From positions 434,001 through 498,000 of the forward strand of contig NZ_BNAU01000003.1 of NCBI RefSeq assembly GCF_014653945.1: a DNA stretch of 64,000 nt, written 5' to 3'. Each line of letters begins with the position of its first letter. Position 1 is the first letter of the stretch. The notes beneath the pieces were generated by a model. The model was not told the DNA's origin. It was given only the letters and a program-made list of their open reading frames with translations, and did no database searches. Below, in pieces: positions 15,949 to 24,359 of the stretch. The DNA is from Amycolatopsis deserti (GTDB lineage: Bacteria; Actinomycetota; Actinomycetes; Mycobacteriales; Pseudonocardiaceae). The position numbers were made by a program, and so were the translations under genes.

Positions 15949-17112
15949 ATGAGGCCGGCCCAGCCCCTGACCCGGCGACTGCTGCTCGTCCTGGCCGCCG
16001 GAGCCCTGCTCGCCGCCGTGGTCGTCTACGCCGGCGGCGACGAAGCCGAGCAGCAGCCCCCGGCCGCCGCGCCGACCGCCCCGCCCACGCCGCAACCGCG
16101 CATCGCCGCGGCCGCGGGGCCGGACGCGTGCGCGACGGTGATCGGCAAGCTCACCCCGCGCCAGCGCCTCGCGCAGCTGGTGGTCGTCGGGGTCGACGCG
16201 TCGGATCCGCGGGGCGCGGCCGATCTGGTGCGCGCCGAGCAGATCGGCGGGATCTTCCTCGGCGGCAACGCCACCGCGCTGCTCCAGAACAAGGCCCTGG
16301 ACCAGGTCCAGCAGGCCGCGCAGCTGCCGGTGTCCGTCGCGGTCGACGACGAGGGCGGCCGGGTGCAGCGGCTCGACGACCTGGACGGCTCGATCCCCAG
16401 CGCCCGGAAGATGGCCGACACCATGACCACCGCCGAGGTCCGCGAACTCGCCCGGGAGCGCGGCCAGGCGATGGCCGCGCGCGGGGTGACCGTCGACTAC
16501 GCCCCGGTCCTCGACCTCACCGACGCCCCGGCCGGCGAGGTCATCGGCGACCGCTCCTTCAGCGCCGACCCGGACACCGCCCGGCGCTACGCCCAGGCGT
16601 TCGCCGCCGGCCTGGCCGACGCCGGGATCCAGCCGGTGCTCAAGCACTTCCCCGGCCACGGGCACGCCACCGGCGACTCGCACAAGGGCTCGGTGACCAC
16701 CCCGCCGCTGGACGAACTGCGGGACAACGACCTGCGGCCCTACCGGCACCTCGCGGACTTCGGCGACGCCGCCGTGATGGTCGGCCACCTCGACGTGCCG
16801 GGCCTGACCGGCGGCGAACCCGCGTCGCTGTCCCCGGCGGCCTACCAGCTGCTGCGTGGCGAGTTCGGCTTCGACGGCCCGGTCCTGACCGACGACCTCG
16901 GCGCGATGAAGGCCGTCACCCAGCGCTACCCGCTGCCGCAGGCGGTGGTGAAGGCCGTGCAGTCCGGCGCGGACCAGGCGCTGTGGTCCTCGGGCGGCCG
17001 GGTGTCGACGGTGCTGGACGCGATGGAGCGGGCGGCGGCCGACGGGACCCTGTCCGCGGACCGGGTCACCGACGCGCTCACCACGGTCCTGCGCGCCAAG
17101 CACGCCTGCTGA
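15949..17112 (+). CDS. Secreted glycoside hydrolase family 3 (beta-N-acetylhexosaminidase, NagZ-like)
   Basis: The 387-residue protein starts with RRLLLVLAAGALLAAVVVYA, a signal or anchor segment, and a Pro/Ala linker. The GH3 domain follows, with AVDDEGGRVQRL, LKHFPGHGHATGDSHKG (the NagZ-type Lys-His and catalytic His loop) and VLTDDLGAMKAV, where Asp is the nucleophile. NagZ enzymes release N-acetylhexosamine from muropeptides or glycans; here the enzyme acts outside the membrane. AGGAAGGA precedes the ATG at 15949. A stem-loop terminator follows. Confidence 0.85.
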   Translation: MRPAQPLTRRLLLVLAAGALLAAVVVYAGGDEAEQQPPAAAPTAPPTPQPRIAAAAGPDACATVIGKLTPRQRLAQLVVVGVDASDPRGAADLVRAEQIGGIFLGGNATALLQNKALDQVQQAAQLPVSVAVDDEGGRVQRLDDLDGSIPSARKMADTMTTAEVRELARERGQAMAARGVTVDYAPVLDLTDAPAGEVIGDRSFSADPDTARRYAQAFAAGLADAGIQPVLKHFPGHGHATGDSHKGSVTTPPLDELRDNDLRPYRHLADFGDAAVMVGHLDVPGLTGGEPASLSPAAYQLLRGEFGFDGPVLTDDLGAMKAVTQRYPLPQAVVKAVQSGADQALWSSGGRVSTVLDAMERAAADGTLSADRVTDALTTVLRAKHAC

Positions 17113-17123
17113 GAAGAGGGGCG

Positions 17124-17169
17124 GCTGCGCCGGCCGGCTCCTCGACGCTGAGGTACCGGCCGACGCAGC
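17124..17169. terminator. Stem-loop terminator after the GH3 gene
   Basis: GCTGCG-C-CGGCCGG (17124-17137) pairs with CCGGCCG-A-CGCAGC (17156-17169), giving a 14-position stem with one mismatch and an 18 nt loop. It lies between convergent genes and can serve both. Confidence 0.6.
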
Positions 17170-17256
17170 GGGATCCGGGGGCGTATCGCCGCGGCAAAGT
17201 CTACGTAACCTTCGCGGCGGCTCAAGGTCTCGTGTTCGGATCGAAATAGTTCCTGG

Positions 17257-18915
17257 TCAGGCCCCCGCGCCCGCCATGATCTCGTGCCGGTGCGGCCAGT
17301 GCGACCAGAACGCCCCGGTGTAGCCGAGCTCGATGAGCTTGAGCAGGAACGGGTTGTCGGCGTAGTTGTTGTCGTCCTCGGTGAGGCCGGGCAGCGTCGG
17401 CAGCATGACGCGGTGGTACTCCGACGGCGGCACCAGGTCCCACAGCAACTGCACGCTGTTGACCCACCGGCCGTTCGGCGAGGCGATCGTCGCCGGGTCC
17501 TCCGGCAGGTCCGGGGAGAGGAAGTAGACCGGCCGGAAGCGCCCGGTGTCGTCGAAGGCGAACTGCCGCTCGTACTCGACGACCGACTCGCACATCGCCC
17601 GCGGCTTGAGCACGATCGGCTCGACCGCGGAGTCCGACTGCAGACCGGGCAGCGTGCGCCGTCCCGCGCACCGCTCGGCCATCCGGATCCCCAGCGGCGA
17701 GTACGGGAACGCGCGGATGCCCAGGCTGTACCCGGCGACCGCGACCTCCAGGTCGAGGGTGCGGCGGACGGCCTCGGTCATCGTCTCGGCCGTCTCCCCC
17801 GGCATCCCGAGCAGGACCTCGACCATCACCGGCAGCTCGACCTCCGCGATCTTGGCGCACAACGTGCGCACGTCGTCGAAGGTGTAGAACCGGCGGCCGC
17901 CGCCGGAGACCTTCCAGCCGTCGAGGACGTCGTCGCGCACGTGGTCGGGGGCGAGGTTGATGCCCGCGCACCCGGCCCGCACCAGAAGGTCGAGCAGCTC
18001 GTCGTCGAACGGCGTGGGCTGCGCGTAGATCCACAGCTTCAGGTTGTGCAGCGGCGTGGAGTGGTCGGTGTCCTTGCGCCGGACGATCTCCCGCAGCACG
18101 TTCTTGCTGTGCGCGATCACCAGGTTGAACTCGCTGTCGGTGGTGTGCAGGTCGTACACCCCTTGTGCGGTCAGCGCTTCCATCTCGTCGACCACGGATT
18201 CCACCGCGCGGCGGGTGAAGTGCGTGCCCTTCGCGTCCGGTTCGACGCAATGGGCGCACGAGTAGGCGCAGCCGTTCTTGGTGAGGATGTTGCCGAGCCC
18301 GCCGCGGCGGTAGTAACGGAGGTTGTCGACCTTCCACGGCACGCCGGAGCGGCGGGTGTAGCTGGTGGTCGCGTTGAGCGGTGAGGACAGCGGACGCCCG
18401 CGGCGGCCGAGCTTCGGCGTGATCTTCTCCACGCGGCCGCCGCCGCGGTTGACCAGCAGCCCGGGCACGGTGTCCGGCGAATTCCCGGCCAGCAACGCAT
18501 TCGCCAGTTCGACGAGAATTCGTTCCCCCGGCCCCTTCACCCCGAACGGGATGCCGAAATAGTCGACCAGCGCGAACGGCATCGAGGAAAACCCGACACC
18601 GCCCGCGATGATCGGGGCCGCGCTGTGCGTTTTGATCTCGTCGATGATCGCCCGGTGGTCGGCCAGGAAACCGCGTTGCTGCTGCGCGTAGATCGTGTCG
18701 GTGTTGCGCACCGTCACGCCGACGAGCATCGGCTGGTGCCGCCCGAAGTACTCGCGCAGCACGGTCTGCCAGTCGTCCCGCCGGAACGTCAGGTCCACGA
18801 CGTCCACGTCGAACCCGTCGGCCTCCAGTGAGGTGGTCAGGATGTCCAGCGCGTAGGGCGTGATCGGGGGATGGACGAGATTCGGGTTGACCAGCGTGAC
18901 CAACGACTTTCCCAT
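17257..18915 (-). CDS. Cobalamin-binding radical SAM protein (class B type)
   Basis: The 552-residue protein has an N-terminal B12-binding Rossmann domain (about 1-150, NPNLVHPPITPYALDILTTS, APIIAGGVGFSSMP). The radical SAM domain (about 190-420) carries the cluster motif CAYSCAHC. A C-terminal extension contains LTEDDNNYADNPF. Such proteins usually methylate unactivated carbon or phosphorus, or rearrange substrates. The C-terminus resembles tryptophan-methylating relatives as remembered, and a tryptophanase-type lyase lies in the same gene group, but the substrate is inference. GGGAG lies 5 nt before the ATG at 18915, favouring it over the GTG at 18927. Confidence 0.8.
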   Translation of the reverse strand: MGKSLVTLVNPNLVHPPITPYALDILTTSLEADGFDVDVVDLTFRRDDWQTVLREYFGRHQPMLVGVTVRNTDTIYAQQQRGFLADHRAIIDEIKTHSAAPIIAGGVGFSSMPFALVDYFGIPFGVKGPGERILVELANALLAGNSPDTVPGLLVNRGGGRVEKITPKLGRRGRPLSSPLNATTSYTRRSGVPWKVDNLRYYRRGGLGNILTKNGCAYSCAHCVEPDAKGTHFTRRAVESVVDEMEALTAQGVYDLHTTDSEFNLVIAHSKNVLREIVRRKDTDHSTPLHNLKLWIYAQPTPFDDELLDLLVRAGCAGINLAPDHVRDDVLDGWKVSGGGRRFYTFDDVRTLCAKIAEVELPVMVEVLLGMPGETAETMTEAVRRTLDLEVAVAGYSLGIRAFPYSPLGIRMAERCAGRRTLPGLQSDSAVEPIVLKPRAMCESVVEYERQFAFDDTGRFRPVYFLSPDLPEDPATIASPNGRWVNSVQLLWDLVPPSEYHRVMLPTLPGLTEDDNNYADNPFLLKLIELGYTGAFWSHWPHRHEIMAGAGA

Positions 18916-18939
18916 GGTGACTCCCACTCCTGCGCAACA

Positions 18940-18956
18940 CAGCGAAACGGTCGCTG
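18940..18956. promoter_or_regulatory. 6-5-6 inverted repeat before the radical SAM gene
   Basis: CAGCGA and TCGCTG are spaced by AACGG, 25 bp upstream of the radical SAM start and just after the XRE gene. It may be an XRE target. Confidence 0.4.
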
Positions 18957-18998
18957 CAAAAGTGACAAAAGCGGGATCGGGAAATCAGGGGTTGTGTT

Positions 18999-19283
18999 TC
19001 ACTGGCGCCGTCGCCACTGTTTCGCCGTTCGCGCGGCCGCCCGCAACTCGTCCGGGGGCACGTCGAGCACCCGGCTGAGGTGGCGCTGCCAGTACGGGCC
19101 GGGTACGCGCTTGCCCCGTTCCCAGCGCGAGACCTCGCCACGGCCCAGGCTTTCGTTGCCCGAGACCGTGACGAGCTCAGCCGCGAGCTGGTACTGGGTG
19201 AGCCCGCGCTCGTGCCGGGCGAACCGGATCAGCCGGCCGATCGGCATCGAGTCACGGGCAGCCACAGCAACCTCGCCGCTCAT
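18999..19283 (-). CDS. XRE-family helix-turn-helix regulator
   Basis: This 94-residue protein is almost entirely a Cro/C1 helix-turn-helix: MPIGRLIRFARHERGLTQYQ, then RGEVSRWERGKRVPGPYW and the closing VLDVPPDELRAAART. It has no effector domain. It lies between the AraC gene and the radical SAM gene on the same strand. The inverted repeat at 18940 is a candidate operator. Its HTH layout resembles the N-terminus of the larger regulator at 60960. Confidence 0.8.
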   Translation of the reverse strand: MSGEVAVAARDSMPIGRLIRFARHERGLTQYQLAAELVTVSGNESLGRGEVSRWERGKRVPGPYWQRHLSRVLDVPPDELRAAARTAKQWRRRQ

Positions 19284-19353
19284 GACACGGACGCTCTGCC
19301 GCCGGCTCGGTCCGTCCGGCGCGCGGTCTTGTCATCACGCACGATTCGCCCCT

Positions 19354-20352
19354 TCACACTCGAGTTGGACGTCCAGACCGTCTGTGCAACGTCGCGTTGG
19401 GTGACTCACCGAACCGGTCCCGGTAGGCCGCCGCGAAGCGGCCGTGGTGCATCAGCCCGTACTTGCTCGCGATTTCCCCGACTGTGGTGACCTCGACCTG
19501 AGCGGCCGACAACTCGTCGTGCACCCGCTGCAGCCGCACCCCGCGCAGGTACTCGCTGGGCGAACTGCCCAGCTGTTCCCGGAAGGCCTTCTGCAGCGCC
19601 CGCACGCTCACGCCGGCCTGGTGCGCCAGGCTCGCCGGGGTGTGCGGGGCCTCCGGGTGGCTGTGGATCAGATCGAGCGCCTCCCGCAACGAGCGCGAGG
19701 GCAGCGGGCGGTCCCGGCCCTCGATCATCGCGGTGTAGTTGTGCGGCTGCGCGAGCAGCAACCCGGTGATCAGGTTGCGCTCGAACTGCGCCACCGCGGC
19801 CGGGTGGGAGAGCATCGTGTCCGGCTGGTCCAGCTCCGACACGCCGTAGGCCAGCTCCCGGTACCAGCTGCGGCCGTAGCCGCGGGTGATGTCCATGCCC
19901 AGCCGGAACCGCACCGGTTCCGCCACCGGGCCGCCGATCAGCTCCGCCAGGCGCGCCTCCAGCGCCGGCCGTTCGATCCGGATGACGAACTGGGCGCAGT
20001 CGCCGGACAACCGCATCCGCAGCGGATCGTCGGCGCCGACCACCCCGGCCGTGTCCGGTGCGGTGCTGGTCTGCTCGCGCCCGCACTGGACCATGCCCCG
20101 GCCGATCACCGGAGCCAGGACGACGAAGAAGGAGCCGAGTTCGCCGGGCTCGACGCGGACGTCGGTGCCGTAGGCGACCACCGCGATCGCCACGTTCTCC
20201 AGACGCCGGCAGTTGACCTTGGTGTTCAGCCGCGGGTTGCGGCCGACCGTGTTCATCGAGTGTGGGCAGAATATGCGGCCCACCCGCTCGCGGGTGTCGT
20301 CGACATCGTGCGAGTGGAAGAGCCGGTACTTGTCCAACGGCAGTACTGTCAT
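19354..20352 (-). CDS. AraC-family regulator with AraC_binding_2-type sensor domain
   Basis: The 332-residue protein has an N-terminal sensor domain (about 1-200) and a C-terminal AraC DNA-binding pair of helix-turn-helices (about 225-325, PASLAHQAGVSVRALQKAFR, PSEYLRGVRLQRVHDEL, ASKYGLMHHGRFAAAYRDRFGE). It is clearly paralogous to the protein at 26016: both begin PL(D/E)xYR(L/I)F and share DDPLRMRLS-type segments. It sits between the lyase and the XRE/radical SAM genes and probably controls them. Confidence 0.85.
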   Translation of the reverse strand: MTVLPLDKYRLFHSHDVDDTRERVGRIFCPHSMNTVGRNPRLNTKVNCRRLENVAIAVVAYGTDVRVEPGELGSFFVVLAPVIGRGMVQCGREQTSTAPDTAGVVGADDPLRMRLSGDCAQFVIRIERPALEARLAELIGGPVAEPVRFRLGMDITRGYGRSWYRELAYGVSELDQPDTMLSHPAAVAQFERNLITGLLLAQPHNYTAMIEGRDRPLPSRSLREALDLIHSHPEAPHTPASLAHQAGVSVRALQKAFREQLGSSPSEYLRGVRLQRVHDELSAAQVEVTTVGEIASKYGLMHHGRFAAAYRDRFGESPNATLHRRSGRPTRV

Positions 20353-20513
20353 GTCCCGGGCAGTCGAAAAAGATCAACGCACGGTGGCGCCGACTCCCAT
20401 ACACCTCCAATGCACCACTGTCCGTTGTTGGCCGTTCAATTGCTACCGACGAACGGGCGAATTTGCTGACTGCAATTTGCATCCGTCGCGTCGCACCCCG
20501 TTGATCAGGGGTT

Positions 20514-21887
20514 TCACCACTCGGCGGCCGGTCGCAGGACCGCCGTGAACTGTCGCAGCGCACCTCCCTGCTCCACGATGTGGTATCCGGTCAGCTGGTC
20601 CGCCTTCGACGAGACGGTCTCGGCGACGTCGACGACGTATTCCAGGTGGCTGAGCGTGTAGACCCGGCGCGGCAGCGTGAACCGCACCAGCTCGCGCGGC
20701 GCGGGCACGTCCGGCCCGCCGTCGGGATCGCGGCGGCCGAAGACCAGCGTGCCCAGCTCGGTGACGCGCACCCCGCCGGCGAGGTAGAGCGCGTTGGCGA
20801 CGGCGGTGGCCGGCAGCTGCTGCGGCGCGATGTGCGGCAGCATGGCGCCCGCGTCGACGTAGACCGCGTGGCAGCCGGTCGGCTGCAGCACCGGCAGACC
20901 GGCCAGGCCGAGCTGCTCGCCGAACCAGCGCGCGCACTCGGCGCGGTAGCGCAGGTAGTCCGGCTCGGTGACCTCCAGCAGCCCCTGGGCGAGCGCTTCC
21001 AGGTCGCGCCCGGCGAGCCCGCCGTAGGTCGGGAAGCCCTCGAACGCGATGAGCTGCTCGCGGGCCCGGGCGGCCAGCCCGGCGTCGCGCAGCGCGACGA
21101 GCCCGCCGATGTTGGCCATGCCGTCCTTCTTGAGACTGGCCCAGCAGCCGTCCGCGAGTTCGAAGACCACGCGGGCGACCTCACGGGGGGTCAGGTGCCG
21201 GTAGCCGTCCTCGCGCTCGGTGATCAGGTACGCGTTCTCCGCGAACCGCGACGCGTCCAGGAACAGCGGGACGCCGTGGGCGTCACAGAGCTGGCGCACG
21301 GCCTTCACGTTGCGCACCGACACCGGCTGCCCGCCACCGGCGTTGTTCGTGATGGTGAGCACCACGCACTTCACCCGGTCGGCCGAGTGGCGCAGCAGGT
21401 CCCGCAACCGGCCGGTGTCCAGGTCGCCGCCGAACGGGTTCAGCTCCCCCGGCCCCACCGGCACCGGCAGGTCGACGGCCTGGGCGCCGGCGGCTTCCAC
21501 GGCCGCGCGGGTGCTGTCGAAGTGCGTGTTGCTCACCGAGATGTCGCCGGGCCCCAGCAGCAGGCCGAGCAGGATCCGCTCGGCCGCCCGCCCCTGGTGC
21601 ACCGGCAGGATCTCCGCGTACCCGGTCAGGTCGCGCACGACGGTCTCGAACCGCTCGAACGAACGGGCGCCGGCGTAGGACTCATCGCCGACCATGAGCG
21701 CGGACCACTGCGCGGCTGACATCGCCGCCGTGCCGGAATCGGTCAGCAGGTCGATCGTGATCGCACGGGCCGGGACGCGGAACAGGTTCCAGCCGGCCGA
21801 CACGAGCGCGTCCCGGCGTTCCGCCGCGGTGGGGAACGGGATCGGTTCGACGGCCTTGATGCGGAACGGCTCCATGAAGGGCGGCAC
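20514..21887 (-). CDS. Tryptophanase / tyrosine phenol-lyase family beta-eliminating lyase
   Basis: The 457-residue protein follows the TnaA family throughout: EPFRIKAVEPIPFPT at the start, DLLTDSGTAAMS, VHQGRAAERI, TITNNAGGGQPVS, the Asp/Arg pair in FLDASRFAENAY, the PLP Lys in WASLKKDGMANIGG, and EGFPTYGGLAGRDLEAL. Family members cleave Trp, Tyr or related amino acids to indole or phenol, pyruvate and ammonia. A GTG at 21887 has GAGGAG 6 nt upstream and is preferred to in-frame starts at 21989 and 21875. The context with a B12 radical SAM enzyme suggests a modified aromatic amino acid as substrate (inference). Confidence 0.83.
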   Translation of the reverse strand: MPPFMEPFRIKAVEPIPFPTAAERRDALVSAGWNLFRVPARAITIDLLTDSGTAAMSAAQWSALMVGDESYAGARSFERFETVVRDLTGYAEILPVHQGRAAERILLGLLLGPGDISVSNTHFDSTRAAVEAAGAQAVDLPVPVGPGELNPFGGDLDTGRLRDLLRHSADRVKCVVLTITNNAGGGQPVSVRNVKAVRQLCDAHGVPLFLDASRFAENAYLITEREDGYRHLTPREVARVVFELADGCWASLKKDGMANIGGLVALRDAGLAARAREQLIAFEGFPTYGGLAGRDLEALAQGLLEVTEPDYLRYRAECARWFGEQLGLAGLPVLQPTGCHAVYVDAGAMLPHIAPQQLPATAVANALYLAGGVRVTELGTLVFGRRDPDGGPDVPAPRELVRFTLPRRVYTLSHLEYVVDVAETVSSKADQLTGYHIVEQGGALRQFTAVLRPAAEW

Positions 21888-22042
21888 GGGCAGCTCCTCG
21901 CTGGTCAACTCGGACACCCAGACCAGCCTGGTGCGACCGCGGGCCGCGACGGTAGGGGCCAGTTCGCCGCCCGCGGTGAGCTGGGCCACAATCGGCGCGC
22001 GATCCGGCCGTCCCGGCCCCGCGGCGGCGGAGGATTCACGGT

Positions 22043-23737
22043 GTGCCAGCAGCGGCCGACGACGTGGGCTTCGCCTTCCAACCCCTCTACAGCCTGAACA
22101 CCGGCGGCGTCGTCGGTGTGGAAGCCCTCGCCCGGCCCGCCGCCGGACGCGTCCACGACCTGCTGCGCGCCGCCCAGCGCCGCGGGCGGCTGGTCCACGT
22201 GGACGCCGGCCTGGCCGCGCAGGCGGTGCGTGCCGAGGCGGCCCACGAGACGCTGCTGCCCCTGCACCTGAACCTGACCGCGCTGTCGGCCGCGGCGCCG
22301 CAGCTGGTGCTGGACCCGCTGCTGGAGTCGCTCGGGCACACTGGGCGCCGTCCGCGCGAGATCGTCCTGGAGATCGGCGCGCCGTTCCACGGGGTGTCGC
22401 CGAAGGCGCTGCTGGCGGGGATGCAGCGGTTCGGCGAGCTGGGGTTCCGGCTGGCCTTCGACGGGCTCGGCGCGGGCGACCTGCCGCTGAACCTGCTCGC
22501 CGAGGCCCGCGTCGACCTGGTCAAGCTCGACCGCACCGCGTTGCGCCGGCTGCCGGACGAAGACGCCACGGTCGCGCTGGTCGAGTCGCTCGTGCACTTC
22601 ACCTCGCGGACCGGCATCCGGCTGGCGGCGACCGGCATCGAGGCCGAGGAGCAGCTCGCCACCGTGCGCCGGCTGGGCGTGCGGATCGTGCAGGGCAACC
22701 TGTTCGCCCCGGCGCGCGCCAACGCGATGCCCGCCGGACTGGTCACCGCACCGCCGGAGCCGGCGCTGCCGGTGCCGCTGACCCCGACGACCACGCCGCG
22801 CGTGGACGACTTCCGGCACCCCGCGACCACCCTGCCCGAGGACGCGACGTGCGACGACGTCCGGCGGGTGCTGCTCGACCACGACGCGCCGAGCGGGATC
22901 GTCGGCCTGGACGCGGCCGGGCGGCCGCGCTGGTCGATCGACCGCACCCGGTTCCTGCTGGAACTGACCGGCCCGTTCGGGCACGCGCTGCACGCGAACA
23001 AGGCGGCCGCGCGGCTGGCCGACCCGCCGCGCACGATCCGCAGCGGCGCGGGTGCGCTGGAGCTGCTCGACCTGGTGGCCGACGCGGGCCTGACCCGCAG
23101 CGGGGACGACATCGTCGTGGTCGGCGCCGACGGCGAGTGCCTCGGCGTGGTGTTCGTGACCGAGATCGTGCGCGCGATGGCCGAGGCGAAGATCGAGGAG
23201 GCGGCCGCGCTGAACCCGCTGACCCGGCTGCCGGGCAGCGACACGGTAGCCCGCGAGGTCGACCGGCGGATCGCCGCGGGCCGCCCGCTGGTCGTGGCGT
23301 GGCTGGACGTGGACTCGTTCAAGCGCATCAACGACACGGTGGGCTTCGCGGCGGGCGACGACCTGATCCGCGCGCTGGGGCGGGCCCTGACCGACCTCGC
23401 GGCGAAGCTGCGCAGCGTCACGGTGAGCCACGTCGGTGGCGACGACTTCCTGATCGCGTGCGACATCGACGAGATCCCGGCCGTCGCGGACACCCTGCTG
23501 GGCACCCCGTGGACGGCCCAGCACCTGACGGTCACGGTGTCACTGGCGACGGTCGTGTGCGCGGGCACGGCGGCGAAGTCCTACCACGAGGTTTCGCGGC
23601 TGCTGGCGCCGTTGAAGAAGCGCGCGAAGGACGTGCCGGGGTCGAGCTGGGTGAACAGCTGGCCGGGCACCGACCGGTTCGAGATTCTGCGCGGGCAGGG
23701 CCACGACCCGTTGCGGGCGCCGAATCAAGTGCGGTGA
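22043..23737 (+). CDS. EAL-CBS-GGDEF composite signalling protein with altered motifs
   Basis: The 564-residue protein carries an EAL domain first (about 1-235: VEALARP, LHLNLTALS, VKLDRT, TGIEAEEQL, VQGNLFAPA). A middle region resembling a CBS pair follows (about 255-390), then a GGDEF domain last (about 395-560: LTRLPGSD, DVDSFKRINDTVGFAAGDD, HVGGDDF). This order is unusual. The EAL DDFGTG-type loop reads FDGLGAGD and the GGDEF signature reads GGDDF, so one or both activities may be lost and the protein may act as a c-di-GMP or nucleotide sensor. GGAGG precedes the GTG at 22043. Confidence 0.75.
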   Translation: MPAAADDVGFAFQPLYSLNTGGVVGVEALARPAAGRVHDLLRAAQRRGRLVHVDAGLAAQAVRAEAAHETLLPLHLNLTALSAAAPQLVLDPLLESLGHTGRRPREIVLEIGAPFHGVSPKALLAGMQRFGELGFRLAFDGLGAGDLPLNLLAEARVDLVKLDRTALRRLPDEDATVALVESLVHFTSRTGIRLAATGIEAEEQLATVRRLGVRIVQGNLFAPARANAMPAGLVTAPPEPALPVPLTPTTTPRVDDFRHPATTLPEDATCDDVRRVLLDHDAPSGIVGLDAAGRPRWSIDRTRFLLELTGPFGHALHANKAAARLADPPRTIRSGAGALELLDLVADAGLTRSGDDIVVVGADGECLGVVFVTEIVRAMAEAKIEEAAALNPLTRLPGSDTVAREVDRRIAAGRPLVVAWLDVDSFKRINDTVGFAAGDDLIRALGRALTDLAAKLRSVTVSHVGGDDFLIACDIDEIPAVADTLLGTPWTAQHLTVTVSLATVVCAGTAAKSYHEVSRLLAPLKKRAKDVPGSSWVNSWPGTDRFEILRGQGHDPLRAPNQVR

Positions 23738-23817
23738 GAAATGTGCGCCCATTGTGGCTAACCCGGCCGGGTGACGGCAGTGAACAACTGACGAATCAGG
23801 CATCGGTTTCGCATTTC

Positions 23818-23835
23818 GCCACCCGGTAGGGTGGC
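23818..23835. terminator. Short hairpin after the EAL/GGDEF gene
   Basis: GCCACCC (23818-23824) and GGGTGGC (23829-23835) pair around GGTA. A self-complementary 12-mer (23761-23772) lies upstream. The rest of the 199 bp gap before the GntR gene shows nothing else. Confidence 0.5.
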
Positions 23836-23936
23836 AGTGCGCGGCCTTCCGTGGTCATCCCCGTCATAGCGCGCACAGGCGCATCTTGGAGCAACCGTGA
23901 AATCCCCGCCTTTTAACGCCGTTCTACCTTCCTCCC

Positions 23937-24209
23937 GTGACCGTCCCAGACTTCGATCCAGACGCTCCGGGCTACATCTACGAGATGATGGCCGACCACC
24001 TCGCCGCGCGCATCGAGGCCGGTGAACTGCGCCCCAACACGCCACTCCCCGCGGAACGACGGCTGGCCGCGGAGTACGGCGTGTCACTCGGCACGGCGCG
24101 CCACGCAACGCACATCCTCCGCGAGCGCGGCCTGGTGTTCACCATCCGCTCAAAGGGCACCTTCATCGCCGACGAGGCCCGCAGAAGAGCCGCTTCGGGG
24201 GATTCGTGA
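23937..24209 (+). CDS. Minimal GntR-family winged-helix regulator
   Basis: The 90-residue protein is only a GntR winged helix: YIYEMMADHLAARIEAGEL, TPLPAERRLAAEYGVSLGTA and the wing GLVFTIRSKGTFIADEA. There is no ligand-binding domain, as in small actinomycete GntR proteins often clustered with DUF397/XRE systems. It starts at a GTG. A 14 bp palindrome between it and the GNAT-like gene could be its target (inference). Confidence 0.75.
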   Translation: MTVPDFDPDAPGYIYEMMADHLAARIEAGELRPNTPLPAERRLAAEYGVSLGTARHATHILRERGLVFTIRSKGTFIADEARRRAASGDS

Positions 24210-24317
24210 ACTCTTTTCACCCGTTCTTCCGGCCGGAATTCCGAACCGCGCCGGAAAAGGACCGCGACAGCTCCTCCCACCCGGGCGGCATTTGCCGCTG
24301 TCGTCATCTAGAGTGCG

Positions 24318-24331
24318 GATGCACGTGCATC
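24318..24331. promoter_or_regulatory. 14 bp perfect palindrome with adjacent -10-like TAGAGT
   Basis: GATGCACGTGCATC is fully self-complementary and lies 28 bp before the GNAT-like start. TAGAGT at 24309-24314 fits an actinobacterial -10, which would place the palindrome at or just after the transcription start, a repressor position. Confidence 0.5.
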
Positions 24332-24359
24332 AGCATTCGCGCGACGCTGAGGAGGGCTC

